Below, in pieces: positions 17,762 through 25,672 of a stretch of 64,000 nucleotides of DNA. The DNA comes from Cohaesibacter sp. (lineage in GTDB: Bacteria > Pseudomonadota > Alphaproteobacteria > Rhizobiales > Cohaesibacteraceae). The first letter of the stretch is position 1. Every line of letters starts with the position of its first letter. A program made the translations under genes and the position numbers. The notes under the pieces were generated by a model. The model saw only the letters and a list, made by a program, of their open reading frames with translations. It made no database searches and was not told the origin of the DNA. The stretch is taken from positions 1-64,000 of the forward strand of contig JAOAQZ010000042.1 of the NCBI GenBank assembly GCA_025210795.1, given 5' to 3'.

Positions 17762-19042
17762 TTATTTCATAGCCTGATCAAGATCTGCGATAATGTCTTT
17801 CACATCTTCAATACCGATGGAAATACGAACAGTATCTGGTGCAGCACCAGCTGCAATCTTCTGCTCATCGGTCAGCTGGCTATGAGTGGTCGATGCCGGA
17901 TGAATGGCAAGAGAGCGCGTGTCACCCAGATTGGCCACATGGCTGAACAGCTTCATGCTTTCAATCAGCTTGACCCCGGCCTCATATCCGCCCTTAAGGC
18001 CGAAGGTGAAGACTGAACCGGCACCCTTTGGCATATATTTTTGCTGAAGGGCATGGTGGGGGCTGCTTTCAAGACCAGCATAAGAAACCCAGCTCACCGC
18101 TTCGTGGGATTCAAGGAACTCGGCAACCGCCTGCGCATTCTGGCAGTGGCGCTCCATACGCAGAGGCAGGGTTTCCATGCCAGTGAGGATCTGGAAGCAG
18201 TTAAAGGGAGAGATAGCAGGGCCCAAATCACGCAGACCAAGCACGCGGCAGGCAATGGCAAAAGCAAAATTGCCGAAAGTTTCATGCAACTTCACGCCAT
18301 TATATTCTGGCCGTGGCTCGCTGAGCATTGGATACTTGCCAGAGGCAGACCAGTCAAAGCTGCCACCATCCACGATAACACCACCCATGGAATTGCCATG
18401 GCCACCCATGAATTTGGTCATGGAATGCAAAACGATATCCGCGCCATGATCAATCGGCTTGCACAGATAAGGCGTTGCCATGGTGTTGTCGACGATCAGC
18501 GGAATACCTGCTTCCTTGGCAACAGCCGCCCAGCCTTCAATATCGGTAATCACGCCACCGGGATTGGCAAGGCTTTCGATATAGATGGCTTTGGTTTTGT
18601 CATCAATCAGTGCCTTGGCAGAGCTTGGGTCCAGTGCATCGGCCCAGCGAGCATGCCAGTCAAAGCTTTTGAAGGAATGGTTGAACTGGTTGATATTGCC
18701 GCCATACAATTTATCGGCCGCAATGAAATTCTCGCCCGGGCTCATGATAGCATGGAATGTCAGCATTGCAGCAGCATGGCCGGATGCAACCGCAAGAGAG
18801 GCAGTGCCCCCTTCAAGAGCCGCCACGCGCTCTTCCAATGCACCCTGTGTCGGGTTCATGATGCGCGTATAGATATTGCCAAATTCCTGCAGGCCAAACA
18901 ACTTGGCTGCATGCTCGGTATCATTAAAGACATATGCAGTTGTCTGATAAATAGGTGTTGCACGAGCGCCCGTTGTCGGGTCCGGTTGTGCCCCTGCATG
19001 AATTGCCAAAGTTGCAAAGCCCGGTGCGGTCTCTTCGCTCAT
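17762..19042 (-). CDS. metY: O-acetylhomoserine aminocarboxypropyltransferase / sulfhydrylase
   Basis: A PLP enzyme that makes homocysteine from O-acetyl-homoserine and sulfide, or the analogous reaction with methanethiol. Typical MetY opening GFATLAIHAGAQPDPTTGA, then YTRIMNPTQGALEERVAALEGG. The PLP lysine is K210 in LHSMTKFMGGHG, and SGHAAAMLTF lies near the phosphate-binding region. The length of 426 residues fits MetY rather than the ~390-residue MetB/MetZ. No other methionine gene is adjacent, but hom about 32 kb away supplies the homoserine precursor. I looked for a SAM-II riboswitch upstream and did not find one; a candidate promoter with a palindrome is described separately. Confidence 0.95.
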   Translation of the reverse strand: MSEETAPGFATLAIHAGAQPDPTTGARATPIYQTTAYVFNDTEHAAKLFGLQEFGNIYTRIMNPTQGALEERVAALEGGTASLAVASGHAAAMLTFHAIMSPGENFIAADKLYGGNINQFNHSFKSFDWHARWADALDPSSAKALIDDKTKAIYIESLANPGGVITDIEGWAAVAKEAGIPLIVDNTMATPYLCKPIDHGADIVLHSMTKFMGGHGNSMGGVIVDGGSFDWSASGKYPMLSEPRPEYNGVKLHETFGNFAFAIACRVLGLRDLGPAISPFNCFQILTGMETLPLRMERHCQNAQAVAEFLESHEAVSWVSYAGLESSPHHALQQKYMPKGAGSVFTFGLKGGYEAGVKLIESMKLFSHVANLGDTRSLAIHPASTTHSQLTDEQKIAAGAAPDTVRISIGIEDVKDIIADLDQAMK

Positions 19043-19211
19043 ATCGTTACCCCTTAAAACTCGCTTCCCTCTCGCCCTGCTGGTCGAAGATCAAAGAAGC
19101 ATCTTCATTCTATTATGAGCGAGACTTTAGCCCAGACAGAGCGTGGGGGCCATTTCTATCGGGCAAAAATTATTCTATTTATTGCGTTACATAGGAAAAT
19201 ATGAACCTGAA

Positions 19212-19239
19212 AATATACGAATGTCTCGTATGACTGCAA
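19212..19239 (-). promoter_or_regulatory. Candidate metY promoter with palindrome in the spacer
   Basis: On the minus strand TTGCAG (19234-19239) and TATATT (19212-19217) are spaced by 16 bases, about 170 bases upstream of metY. A palindrome ATACGA-N5-TCGTAT (19215-19231) fills the spacer and overlaps the -10, a position suited to a repressor. No experimental support; the long leader is unexplained. Confidence 0.4.
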
Positions 19240-19315
19240 TAATCTTGCTTGGAAGTTGAGGGCGTTACCGGCCCAAAGCCACAAAGTTCAAATTCTAGCC
19301 ACTTGGTTCAATAAA

Positions 19316-19347
19316 GAAAAAAGCAGATCTGGCCAACCAGACCTGCT
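19316..19347 (-). terminator. Intrinsic terminator of the CoA-binding protein gene
   Basis: On the minus strand, an 11-bp stem with one mismatch (19322-19332 with 19337-19347, loop CCAA) is followed by a T-rich run (A-run at 19316-19322 on the plus strand). It lies 72 bases past the stop of the upstream gene. Confidence 0.82.
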
Positions 19348-19418
19348 GTGTATTTTGTCAATCCGGCCTTGGAGAAGGCAAAGCTGATGCCAAAGCCTTC
19401 ATCCAGCCTCTCTCACCT

Positions 19419-19838
19419 TTACGACAGGCGAGGTAGTTCGATTTTGGGGCAGCGGTCCATGACCACGCGCATGCCAGCCTCTTCGGCCCGCTTTGCCGCC
19501 TCTTCATTGACCACGCCAAGCTGCATCCAAGCAACCTTGGCGCCAATCTTGATTGCCTCATCGGTCACACCGCCAGCGGCTTCTGAATTGCGGAAGATAT
19601 CGACCATATCCACCGGCTCTTCAATGGCAGTAAGCGATCCTGCAACCGTCTGACCAAGAATTTCCTGCCCTGCTTTGCCCGGATTGACCGGAATGACGTT
19701 ATAGCCACTTTCTAAAAGGAATTTGAGCACCTTATAGCTTGGGCGCTCTTCCTTATCGCTGGCGCCAACCAGTGCAATTGTTTTAACGTCATCAAGAATG
19801 CCTTTGATATAGGCATCATCATAAGAGGTATGATCCAT
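19419..19838 (-). CDS. CoA-binding domain protein (YccU-like)
   Basis: A 139-residue stand-alone CoA_binding_2 Rossmann domain (PF13380). The nucleotide-binding start is IALVGASDKEERPSYKV; VIPVNPGKAGQEILG and the terminal VVMDRCPKIELPRL are typical. Small proteins of this type bind CoA or acyl-CoA in the cytoplasm, but their role is not settled. It lies between metY and an enoyl-CoA hydratase, an order seen in other Rhizobiales, and ends with its own terminator. Confidence 0.92.
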   Translation of the reverse strand: MDHTSYDDAYIKGILDDVKTIALVGASDKEERPSYKVLKFLLESGYNVIPVNPGKAGQEILGQTVAGSLTAIEEPVDMVDIFRNSEAAGGVTDEAIKIGAKVAWMQLGVVNEEAAKRAEEAGMRVVMDRCPKIELPRLS

Positions 19839-19920
19839 TTAAAATTCCAATCCTCAAAAAGACCGGATCGGCAAAAGTAGGCATCCGGCTAATCTGAAAT
19901 ATAGGGGGAGGACCCTAGAA

Positions 19921-20751
19921 TTAACCGCAAGGCCATTCAGGCTTGCGTTTGTCGATAAAGGCACCAATGCCTTCCTTGGCATCAGCGGCCATCATATTCT
20001 CGGTCATCACCTTGGCCGCCAGTTCATAGGCATCTTTAAGGGGCAATTCTGCCTGCTGGTTGAAGATTTCCTTGCCAAATTTCAGCGCCATGGGTGACTT
20101 GGCGGCAATCTCTTCGCAATAGCGGTCAACGACAAGAGGCAGATAGTCCATCGGCACCACGCGATTGACCAAGCCATAGGCCTTGGCGGTGTGCGCGTCG
20201 ATTTCCTCACCCGTTACCAGCATTTCCATGGCCTGTTTCTTGGGCACATTGCGAGTAAGCGCCACCATGGGAGTGGAGCAGAAGAGGCCGATATTCACGC
20301 CCGGTGTGCAGAAATTGGCTTCATTGACCGTAATCGCCAAATCACATGTCGCAACCAGCTGACAACCGGCAGCTGTTGCGGTGCCTTGCACCTGTGCAAT
20401 CACCAGCTTGGGCAGATTGGAAATCTGCTGCATCAGGCGAGAACAGGTCTCCATGATCATGGCAAAATAGGCGCGACCCCCATCATCATCACTGCGGTGG
20501 GCGGTAAGCTCTTTCAAATTATGCCCCGCACAAAAAACCGGACCGTTGGCGGCAATCACAATCAGGCGCACACTCTCATCCTGATTGGCGCGCTCCAGCT
20601 CCAAAGAAAGGGCCGCCATCATCTCTTCCGACAGAGCATTGCGGCTTTTGGGGCGGTTCATAATCAGGCGGCGGGTCGGGCCTTTTTGCTCAATCACAAC
20701 GGCGGGGCCGGATGCTGCATCATTTGCAGGCTTGCTATCCTCGGTGCTCAT
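19921..20751 (-). CDS. Enoyl-CoA hydratase/isomerase family protein
   Basis: A crotonase-fold protein of 276 residues. The oxyanion-hole segments are visible: FCAGHNLKEL and, later, VQGTATAAGCQLVATCDLAI; the segment NFCTPGVNIGLFCSTP follows. The glutamates used by classical hydratases are replaced or unclear (ATAAGCQL), so it may be an isomerase, hydrolase or other crotonase rather than a true 2-enoyl-CoA hydratase. Start ATG 20751 is chosen because GGAGAG lies 6 bases upstream; a longer frame to 20826 adds 25 residues that do not look family-like. Probably fatty-acid or amino-acid catabolism. Confidence 0.9.
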   Translation of the reverse strand: MSTEDSKPANDAASGPAVVIEQKGPTRRLIMNRPKSRNALSEEMMAALSLELERANQDESVRLIVIAANGPVFCAGHNLKELTAHRSDDDGGRAYFAMIMETCSRLMQQISNLPKLVIAQVQGTATAAGCQLVATCDLAITVNEANFCTPGVNIGLFCSTPMVALTRNVPKKQAMEMLVTGEEIDAHTAKAYGLVNRVVPMDYLPLVVDRYCEEIAAKSPMALKFGKEIFNQQAELPLKDAYELAAKVMTENMMAADAKEGIGAFIDKRKPEWPCG

Positions 20752-21121
20752 GCATGTCTCTCCAAACTGGTCAGGGGTGTGATCACTATGCCCTAACGGC
20801 AAGGCCGAATCCCCTGTGCGCCACAAGGCGCTCTGGTCTTCTGGTTGGCCCTAATGTGCGAAGCTATGATCGCCCCGTCAAGTAGCCTCTTGAGCAATGC
20901 GACATCAAAGAGTCTCGGGCAGGGGAGCTACGCCAATTATACAGAAGCCAGCGAGGAAGTGATTGCAATAGGCACAAATTTGCGTTTCTATTTCCTTTAA
21001 CGTCAACTGATTTGAGGAACAGGGCAACGCCCCATGAGAGATCGGATTGGCTAGAAGCAACAGACCATCAAACCGGCGGGCTTCTAATCAACAAAAACCC
21101 AAGACGCACTGGGAGGGTGCC
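20752..21121. other. Divergent intergenic region
   Basis: 370 bases between the crotonase gene (minus) and the PaaI-type thioesterase gene (plus). It holds both promoters; I see no clear motif, RNA or repeat in it. The first part overlaps an unsupported N-terminal extension of the crotonase frame. Confidence 0.4.
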
Positions 21122-21547
21122 TTGACCCTTAAGATGACTAAAGACGAAGTCTCCGCGCTTCTGGACGAAGTATTTCCTCAAATCCACGAAGGAGGGCGCT
21201 GCTATTCGATCGACTGGATCGAATCCGGTGAGACGCAAATGCGCCTCAAAGCCGACAACCGCCACCTGCGCCCCGGCGGAACTGTCTCTGGTCCATCCAT
21301 GATGGCACTGGCCGATCTTGCCGCCTATGTCATCATTCTTGCCGAATTGGGGCCAGTGGCTCTGGCGGTGACTACCAATCTCAATATCAATTTCCTCAAC
21401 AAGCCGGGCCCCGGTGATTTGCTGGGCCATTGCAAGATCTTGAAAAAAGGCAAAAGGCTTGTCGTGGTGGATGTTGGTATCCGTTCCGAAGGGCAGGAGG
21501 CACTGGTCGCCCATGCCACCGCTACCTATTCGATTCCGCCACAGTAA
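21122..21547 (+). CDS. PaaI-family hotdog-fold acyl-CoA thioesterase
   Basis: A protein of about 141 residues with the hotdog signature: LRPGGTVSGPSMMALADLAA forms the active-site helix (the Gly-Thr-Val-Ser...Asp pattern of PaaI/YbgC clan members), followed by NLNINFLNKPGPGDLLGHC and a final VAHATATYSIP. It hydrolyses an acyl- or aryl-CoA. The start is placed at TTG 21122, preceded by GGAGG at 5 bases; ATG 21134 is the alternative and an upstream TTG at 21047 is less likely. It lies upstream of the GrlR-like and ribosomal protein genes. Confidence 0.88.
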   Translation: MTLKMTKDEVSALLDEVFPQIHEGGRCYSIDWIESGETQMRLKADNRHLRPGGTVSGPSMMALADLAAYVIILAELGPVALAVTTNLNINFLNKPGPGDLLGHCKILKKGKRLVVVDVGIRSEGQEALVAHATATYSIPPQ

Positions 21548-21625
21548 TTGAAGCTTAGACTTGGACTTGGGCGCAGAATCAGAGAATGTGCAATTTATGA
21601 TTGTATTATTGATGGAGGCAGGTTC

Positions 21626-21955
21626 ATGAAAACAGGATTGTATAAGATCCAATTCCAGACCTCATTAGGGAATGGTGATGGTGTTGTGTATATGAAAGAT
21701 GGAAAAATCTGGGGTGGTGACTCTACTATCTATTACACAGGGGAGTATACTGCCGAAGGCGAAACTCTATCGGCGTCTGTTACCACCGGGCGGCATGCTG
21801 GGGCGGCATCCAGTGACCCAAGTGTTTTTGGTATTGATAATGTGAATATTACGCTTTCTGGTAAGATATCTGAAAACTTGATGACAGTTGTTGGGCAAGC
21901 ACGGGAGGCACCCGGAGTTCAATTCGATGCAAATCTTGCCTTCATTTGTGATTAG
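21626..21955 (+). CDS. GrlR-like regulatory protein
   Basis: A 109-residue protein with the beta-rich pattern of GrlR (PF16518), the negative regulator of the LEE type III secretion activator GrlA in enterobacteria. Matching parts are MKTGLYKIQFQT, GDGVVYMKDGKIWGGDSTIY, YTGEYTAEGETLSASV and a terminal VQFDANL. Start ATG 21626 has GGAGG 7 bases upstream. No GrlA partner or secretion gene is in the window, and scattered GrlR homologues in alphaproteobacteria are known without a defined role. It is probably a small cytoplasmic ligand- or protein-binding barrel. Whether it shares a transcript with the thioesterase (78-base gap) is open. Confidence 0.75.
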   Translation: MKTGLYKIQFQTSLGNGDGVVYMKDGKIWGGDSTIYYTGEYTAEGETLSASVTTGRHAGAASSDPSVFGIDNVNITLSGKISENLMTVVGQAREAPGVQFDANLAFICD

Positions 21956-22053
21956 TGACTGCATTATGATGCAGAAAAGGCTCTCTTTTTGTGGTAAAAT
22001 AATACCGTATTTTTAACCATTTGAAATTGCGATGTTATTTCAAGCTAAAGTGC

Positions 22054-22081
22054 TTGACAAAATAGTCCTGATCTATAAAAG
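22054..22081 (+). promoter_or_regulatory. Candidate rplM-rpsI promoter
   Basis: TTGACA at 22054-22059 is followed, with 14-16 bases spacing, by TATAAA (22074-22079) or TAAAAG (22076-22081). It is the best sigma-70-like match in the region and would give an mRNA leader of about 70 bases before rplM. Confidence 0.6.
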
Positions 22082-22095
22082 AAGCCCAGACATTG

Positions 22096-22118
22096 CGGCG
22101 GTACATGAGGTGCCGCCG
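22096..22118 (+). promoter_or_regulatory. Stem-loop in the rplM leader
   Basis: A 9-bp stem (22096-22104 with 22110-22118, one G-U pair) closed by ATGAG lies 42 bases before the rplM start codon, within the predicted 5' leader. Leaders of L13 operons are autoregulatory in some bacteria, so this is a candidate binding site for L13 or S9; it could also be an ordinary leader hairpin. Confidence 0.5.
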
Positions 22119-22159
22119 TTTCACGTTGTCTTTGTTGACACCGGAAATACGGATAAGCA

Positions 22160-22621
22160 ATGAAAACCTTTTCTGCAAATCCTTCAAACATCGAAAAGAA
22201 ATGGATTCTGATCGATGCAGAAGGTCTGGTAGTTGGTCGTCTCGCTTCGCTGATTGCTATGCGTCTGCGTGGTAAGCATAAAGCTACCTTCACTCCACAT
22301 ATGGATTGTGGTGACAATGTTATCGTAATCAACGCCGATAAAGTCAAACTGACCGGCCGTAAATACGAAAACAAAAAATACTACTGGCACACCGGTCATC
22401 CCGGCGGCATCAAAGAGCGCACTGCTCGTCAGATCATCGAGGGTAAATTCCCTGAGCGTGTTCTGCAGAAAGCTGTGCAGCGCATGATGCCCGGCGGTCC
22501 TCTGACCCGTACCCAGCTGTCCAACCTGCGCGTTTATGCTGGTTCCGAGCATCCGCATGAGGCTCAGTCTCCTGAGACTCTGGATGTAAAATCCCTTAAC
22601 TCCAAGAATGCGAGGGGCTGA
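22160..22621 (+). CDS. rplM: 50S ribosomal protein L13
   Basis: A 153-residue ribosomal protein of the large subunit. Hallmarks are [17 protein letters not shown] near the N-terminus, [18 protein letters not shown] and the [12 protein letters not shown] segment, then [20 protein letters not shown] and [14 protein letters not shown] at the C-terminus. It is the first gene of the conserved rplM-rpsI operon, with 2 bases between the genes, and is preceded by a promoter and a leader hairpin. Confidence 0.99.
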   Translation: MKTFSANPSNIEKKWILIDAEGLVVGRLASLIAMRLRGKHKATFTPHMDCGDNVIVINADKVKLTGRKYENKKYYWHTGHPGGIKERTARQIIEGKFPERVLQKAVQRMMPGGPLTRTQLSNLRVYAGSEHPHEAQSPETLDVKSLNSKNARG

Positions 22622-22623
22622 TT

Positions 22624-23103
22624 ATGAGCGATCAAATCCAGTCTTTGGAAGATCTCGGTGCAGCTGTAGGCGCTGAAGAAGAATCCGCACCAGTACATGT
22701 TCAGAAGCTTGACGCACAGGGCCGCGCTTATGCAACCGGCAAGCGTAAAGATGCTGTTGCTCGTGTATGGGTTAAGCCAGGTTCTGGCAAAATCATCGTG
22801 AACAAAAAAGACTTCAGCGACTATTTCGGTCGTCCTGTTCTGCAGATGGTTCTCAAGCAGCCAATCGTTGCCGCTGATCGTGATGGTCAGTTCGACGTGA
22901 TCGCAACCGTTGCCGGTGGTGGTCTGTCCGGTCAGGCTGGCGCTATTCGTCACGGCATTTCCAAAGCCCTGACTTACTATGAGCCAGGTCTGCGCGGCGT
23001 GCTGAAAAAGGGTGGCTTCCTTACTCGCGACTCTCGTGTTGTTGAACGTAAGAAATTCGGTCGTGCAAAAGCACGTCGTTCTTTCCAGTTCTCCAAGCGT
23101 TAA
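22624..23103 (+). CDS. rpsI: 30S ribosomal protein S9
   Basis: A 159-residue protein of the small subunit, with an alphaproteobacterial N-terminal extension of about 30 residues before the core ([19 protein letters not shown]). The core motifs [19 protein letters not shown] and [20 protein letters not shown] are intact, and it ends in FQFSKR, the basic tail that reaches the decoding site. It is cotranscribed with rplM and ended by a strong terminator. Confidence 0.99.
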   Translation: MSDQIQSLEDLGAAVGAEEESAPVHVQKLDAQGRAYATGKRKDAVARVWVKPGSGKIIVNKKDFSDYFGRPVLQMVLKQPIVAADRDGQFDVIATVAGGGLSGQAGAIRHGISKALTYYEPGLRGVLKKGGFLTRDSRVVERKKFGRAKARRSFQFSKR

Positions 23104-23130
23104 GATTTCGCGTCTTTTGCTACGAATACA

Positions 23131-23162
23131 AAAAGCCGCTCCTTGTTGGGAGCGGCTTTTTT
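23131..23162 (+). terminator. Terminator of the rplM-rpsI operon
   Basis: A perfect 12-bp stem (23131-23142 with 23149-23160), a 6-base loop and a run of T, 28 bases after the rpsI stop codon. The stem's A-run makes it potentially bidirectional. Confidence 0.93.
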
Positions 23163-23196
23163 CTTTGGGTTTTTCTGAAATGAAGGGCAAACAGGG

Positions 23197-23523
23197 CTAT
23201 GTTTTCAGCGCATAGACATGGGCCTCAACATCGCTGCCATCCTCGCAGCGTGCTGTTACAAGGCGGCGCTGATAGCCGTCTCCTTCAAACTCATCAAGAA
23301 AATCCCAAAAACCGGCAAGTTGGTCTGATAGAAAGAGATGCCCTTCTATCTCATCGCCGTCGTCGCTGAGCACAAGGGCAGGATATCCCAGCGTGGCACC
23401 CCAGCCTTCGGGATAGAGGTGGCCGCGAACGCTTGCCTTAAGCCAGCGCCCTTCGATCTTTTTCATAATATGCTCATTAGGGCGACCCGGTCCCAGAGTG
23501 CCATAAACAAATAGCTTATCCAT
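23197..23523 (-). CDS. Gamma-glutamylcyclotransferase (AIG2-like) family protein
   Basis: A protein of about 108 residues with the AIG2/GGCT signature LFVYGTLGPGRPNEH at its start and the conserved acidic residue in FLDEFEGDGYQR. Members cyclise gamma-glutamyl or related amide substrates; many have no proven substrate. Start ATG 23523 has AGGAG 9 bases upstream; nine more codons to 23550 are open but unsupported. Short, single gene next to rpsI on the opposite strand. Confidence 0.9.
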   Translation of the reverse strand: MDKLFVYGTLGPGRPNEHIMKKIEGRWLKASVRGHLYPEGWGATLGYPALVLSDDGDEIEGHLFLSDQLAGFWDFLDEFEGDGYQRRLVTARCEDGSDVEAHVYALKT

Positions 23524-23629
23524 TGCGCAATTCTCCTGCCCAAATTCCAATCCTGACTATAGAGCCAGCTGGGGGTGAATGGATAGGGGAGACGATTGCA
23601 TCATCAGTACAGCGAGAAGATAGCCCGTC

Positions 23630-24049
23630 TTAGCTATAGTGCGGAACCAAGGCAGGCTTGGCAGAGACCGGTTTGAAATAGGCAAGGCTCAAACCTGCAC
23701 CATCCAGCATCCAGCGCAGGAAAAGTACAAACAGGGCACCCCCGCAGTTGGCTGCAATATCGGCATAGGAAAAGGTGCGACCGGGAATGAAATACTGAAG
23801 ACATTCAAGGGCACCACCGCACAGAAAAACCATCACGGTCGCAACCACATAGGCATTAAAAAATCGCCCGAACAGGAAGGTGAAAAGAGCAAACCCGAGA
23901 AAGTGTGCCACCTTGTCCATTGGATGGGTAACATCGGGGGTAAGGCCGGTTGTGCCCATAATCGCGCCAGCGGCAATGGTTGCCACAAGCAAAAAGCCGG
24001 TAAGAGTATGGCCTGCATCAATGCGTTTGATTTGCTCATTCTGTGACAT
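23630..24049 (-). CDS. VanZ-like membrane protein
   Basis: A 139-residue inner-membrane protein with four predicted helices. The family-like segments are MDKVAHFLGFALFTFLFG, ALECLQYFIPGRTFSYADIAANCGGAL, matching the VanZ-type D-K-hydrophobic...LQ...P.R.....D..AN..G pattern. VanZ relatives influence glycopeptide sensitivity in some Gram-positives, but in proteobacteria the role is unknown. I start it at ATG 24049 (MSQNEQIK); the 45 further codons upstream lack a plausible signal or helix. Confidence 0.78.
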   Translation of the reverse strand: MSQNEQIKRIDAGHTLTGFLLVATIAAGAIMGTTGLTPDVTHPMDKVAHFLGFALFTFLFGRFFNAYVVATVMVFLCGGALECLQYFIPGRTFSYADIAANCGGALFVLFLRWMLDGAGLSLAYFKPVSAKPALVPHYS

Positions 24050-24275
24050 GAATAGGCACCCTGATTGAAATGATCTTGGTGCGCACTCTGTTGTAAAGCT
24101 GCCTAACAAAGGGAAAAGAATGCAGCGATTACTGCCTTGGAAGGCATGAAAATCCAAACTAGCCTTAAGACATTCTTGCTGCATCCATTAAAACTTTAGG
24201 GATGAACCAATTCGATCGATTTAAGAGGTAGAAAAACTTACCCATAAAAAGGGCAAGGAAAAACCGGCACAAAAG

Positions 24276-24306
24276 AAAACCGCCCGCACAGAATGCGGAC
24301 GGTTTT
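24276..24306 (-). terminator. Terminator of the yceI-like gene
   Basis: On the minus strand a 13-bp stem with a single mismatch (24276-24288 with 24294-24306, 5-base loop) is followed by a T-rich stretch. It closes the b561-YceI operon. Confidence 0.85.
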
Positions 24307-24340
24307 GCGGGGCACTGGTCAAGCTCTTGGCTTGCCGCTG

Positions 24341-24937
24341 TTATTTGCGAATGCCTTCGACATGAAGAGAAAGCTGAACATTCTGGGAAGCCGGGCCCAG
24401 ATCCATTGGAATGCCGAAGTCTTTCAAAGCAATCTCGGTCGTTGCTTCAAAGCCCTGACGGAAACCACCCCAAGGATCTTTACCACCACCAATATAATTG
24501 GCATCCAGAACCACTTCTTTGGTTACGCCATGAAGGGTGAGATTGCCTGCAATTTTTGCTGTTTTGTCACCAGTGACTTCAATCTTGGTGCTCTCAAAAG
24601 TTGCCTTGGGGAATTTGGCAACATCAAGAAAATCACCACTGCGCAGATGCTTGTCGCGGGCAGCATGGTTGGAGTTCACACTATTGGTGTCAATCTCAAC
24701 GCTTACCTTGCTGTCTTGCGGGGCTTTCTCGTCAAAAGAGAAGGAGCCGGAGAAGGTATCAAAGCGGCCAACAAGCCAGCTATAGCCCAGATGCTGGATT
24801 TTAAAGTTGATAGAGGCATGAGCGCCTTGTGTGTCTATGACATAGTCTGCGGCCTGGGCAGAAACATTTGCTATGGCAAGGCCGCCTGCAAGAGCACCAG
24901 CGGCAACAACGGATTTAAACCAGTTAGACGTTTTCAT
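24341..24937 (-). CDS. YceI family periplasmic protein
   Basis: A 198-residue protein with a clear signal peptide (cleavage after ...NVSAQA, about residue 29). The mature part has the lipocalin-like YceI barrel pattern: [38 protein letters not shown], then the conserved [20 protein letters not shown] segment. YceI proteins bind polyisoprenoids such as ubiquinone-8 precursors. It lies 73 bases downstream of a cytochrome b561 gene on the same strand; this b561-YceI pairing is widespread and suggests a shared quinone or redox role. Confidence 0.95.
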   Translation of the reverse strand: MKTSNWFKSVVAAGALAGGLAIANVSAQAADYVIDTQGAHASINFKIQHLGYSWLVGRFDTFSGSFSFDEKAPQDSKVSVEIDTNSVNSNHAARDKHLRSGDFLDVAKFPKATFESTKIEVTGDKTAKIAGNLTLHGVTKEVVLDANYIGGGKDPWGGFRQGFEATTEIALKDFGIPMDLGPASQNVQLSLHVEGIRK

Positions 24938-25010
24938 GTTGGAATATCCTTCACTGATAGGATTGATTGGATGGATCTAGGAGAATGAGGGTGGGAACCC
25001 TCAGTTTAAG

Positions 25011-25571
25011 TTAGTCACGCAACATGCGCAGTAAGGTCGGGTCTTTGTCGATGAAATGATGTTTCAGCGCTGCAAGCGCATGAATGGTGCTAAGCCCGAT
25101 CAAGCCATAAGCTGTGTATTTGTGAATGAAGCCCGCCTGATCTTCGAGACCTGTTGCTTGATAAAGGGAAGGCACTTCAAAAAGGCCAAAAATGATCAAT
25201 GGTCGTCCATCGGCAGTAAAGATCAAATAGCCGGAAATCATAAGAATGATCAGCAGGGCATAAAGCGCCATATGCACCAAATGAGAGATTATTCGCTCAT
25301 GGGTCGGCAGGTAGGAATCATCAGGCCTTGGATTAATCTGACGCCAGACAATGCGCCCGATCAGCGCCACCAGCAAAGTCATGCCAATACTGATATGCAA
25401 GTCGGGAGCGGTCTTGTAATAGGGGCTGTAATAGGTCAAATCGACCATCCAGAAGCCAAGACCGAAGAGGCCCAGAATGGCAATCGCCATCAGCCAATGA
25501 AGAAGCCGGGCCACCAGCCCGTAGCCATCCTTTGAGTTTTTAAGCGCCATCTCAGTCGTCTCAATGCTCAT
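25011..25571 (-). CDS. Cytochrome b561 family protein
   Basis: A four-helix inner-membrane diheme cytochrome, about 186 residues. Heme-ligand histidines are visible in ARLLHWLMA (helix 1), DLHISIGM (helix 2) and, in helix 4, FIHKYTAYGLIGLSTIHALAAL. The conserved INPRPDD/..P loop lies between helices 2 and 3. It probably passes electrons between the quinone pool and a periplasmic partner; the neighbouring YceI protein is the obvious candidate. ATG 25571 is chosen because the longer frame opens with TTG at 25586. ATG 25550 is also possible. Divergent from a LysR regulator 101 bases away. Confidence 0.92.
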   Translation of the reverse strand: MSIETTEMALKNSKDGYGLVARLLHWLMAIAILGLFGLGFWMVDLTYYSPYYKTAPDLHISIGMTLLVALIGRIVWRQINPRPDDSYLPTHERIISHLVHMALYALLIILMISGYLIFTADGRPLIIFGLFEVPSLYQATGLEDQAGFIHKYTAYGLIGLSTIHALAALKHHFIDKDPTLLRMLRD

Positions 25572-25672
25572 GCGCAACAAGCGCAAAGACCCGGTTTGAA
25601 CTATCGCACAGGGCTAAGTGATGAAGTGAACTTGAGTGCTCAATCTGGTTCTTGATGTGAGGGAGATAAAGA

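Noticed and set aside
18041-19057. 338-codon plus-strand frame opposite metY
   Set aside because: It mirrors the metY coding sequence and has no recognisable domain or ribosome binding site.
19043-19260. Possible SAM-II riboswitch upstream of metY
   Set aside because: The conserved pseudoknot core sequences I know for SAM-II are not present.
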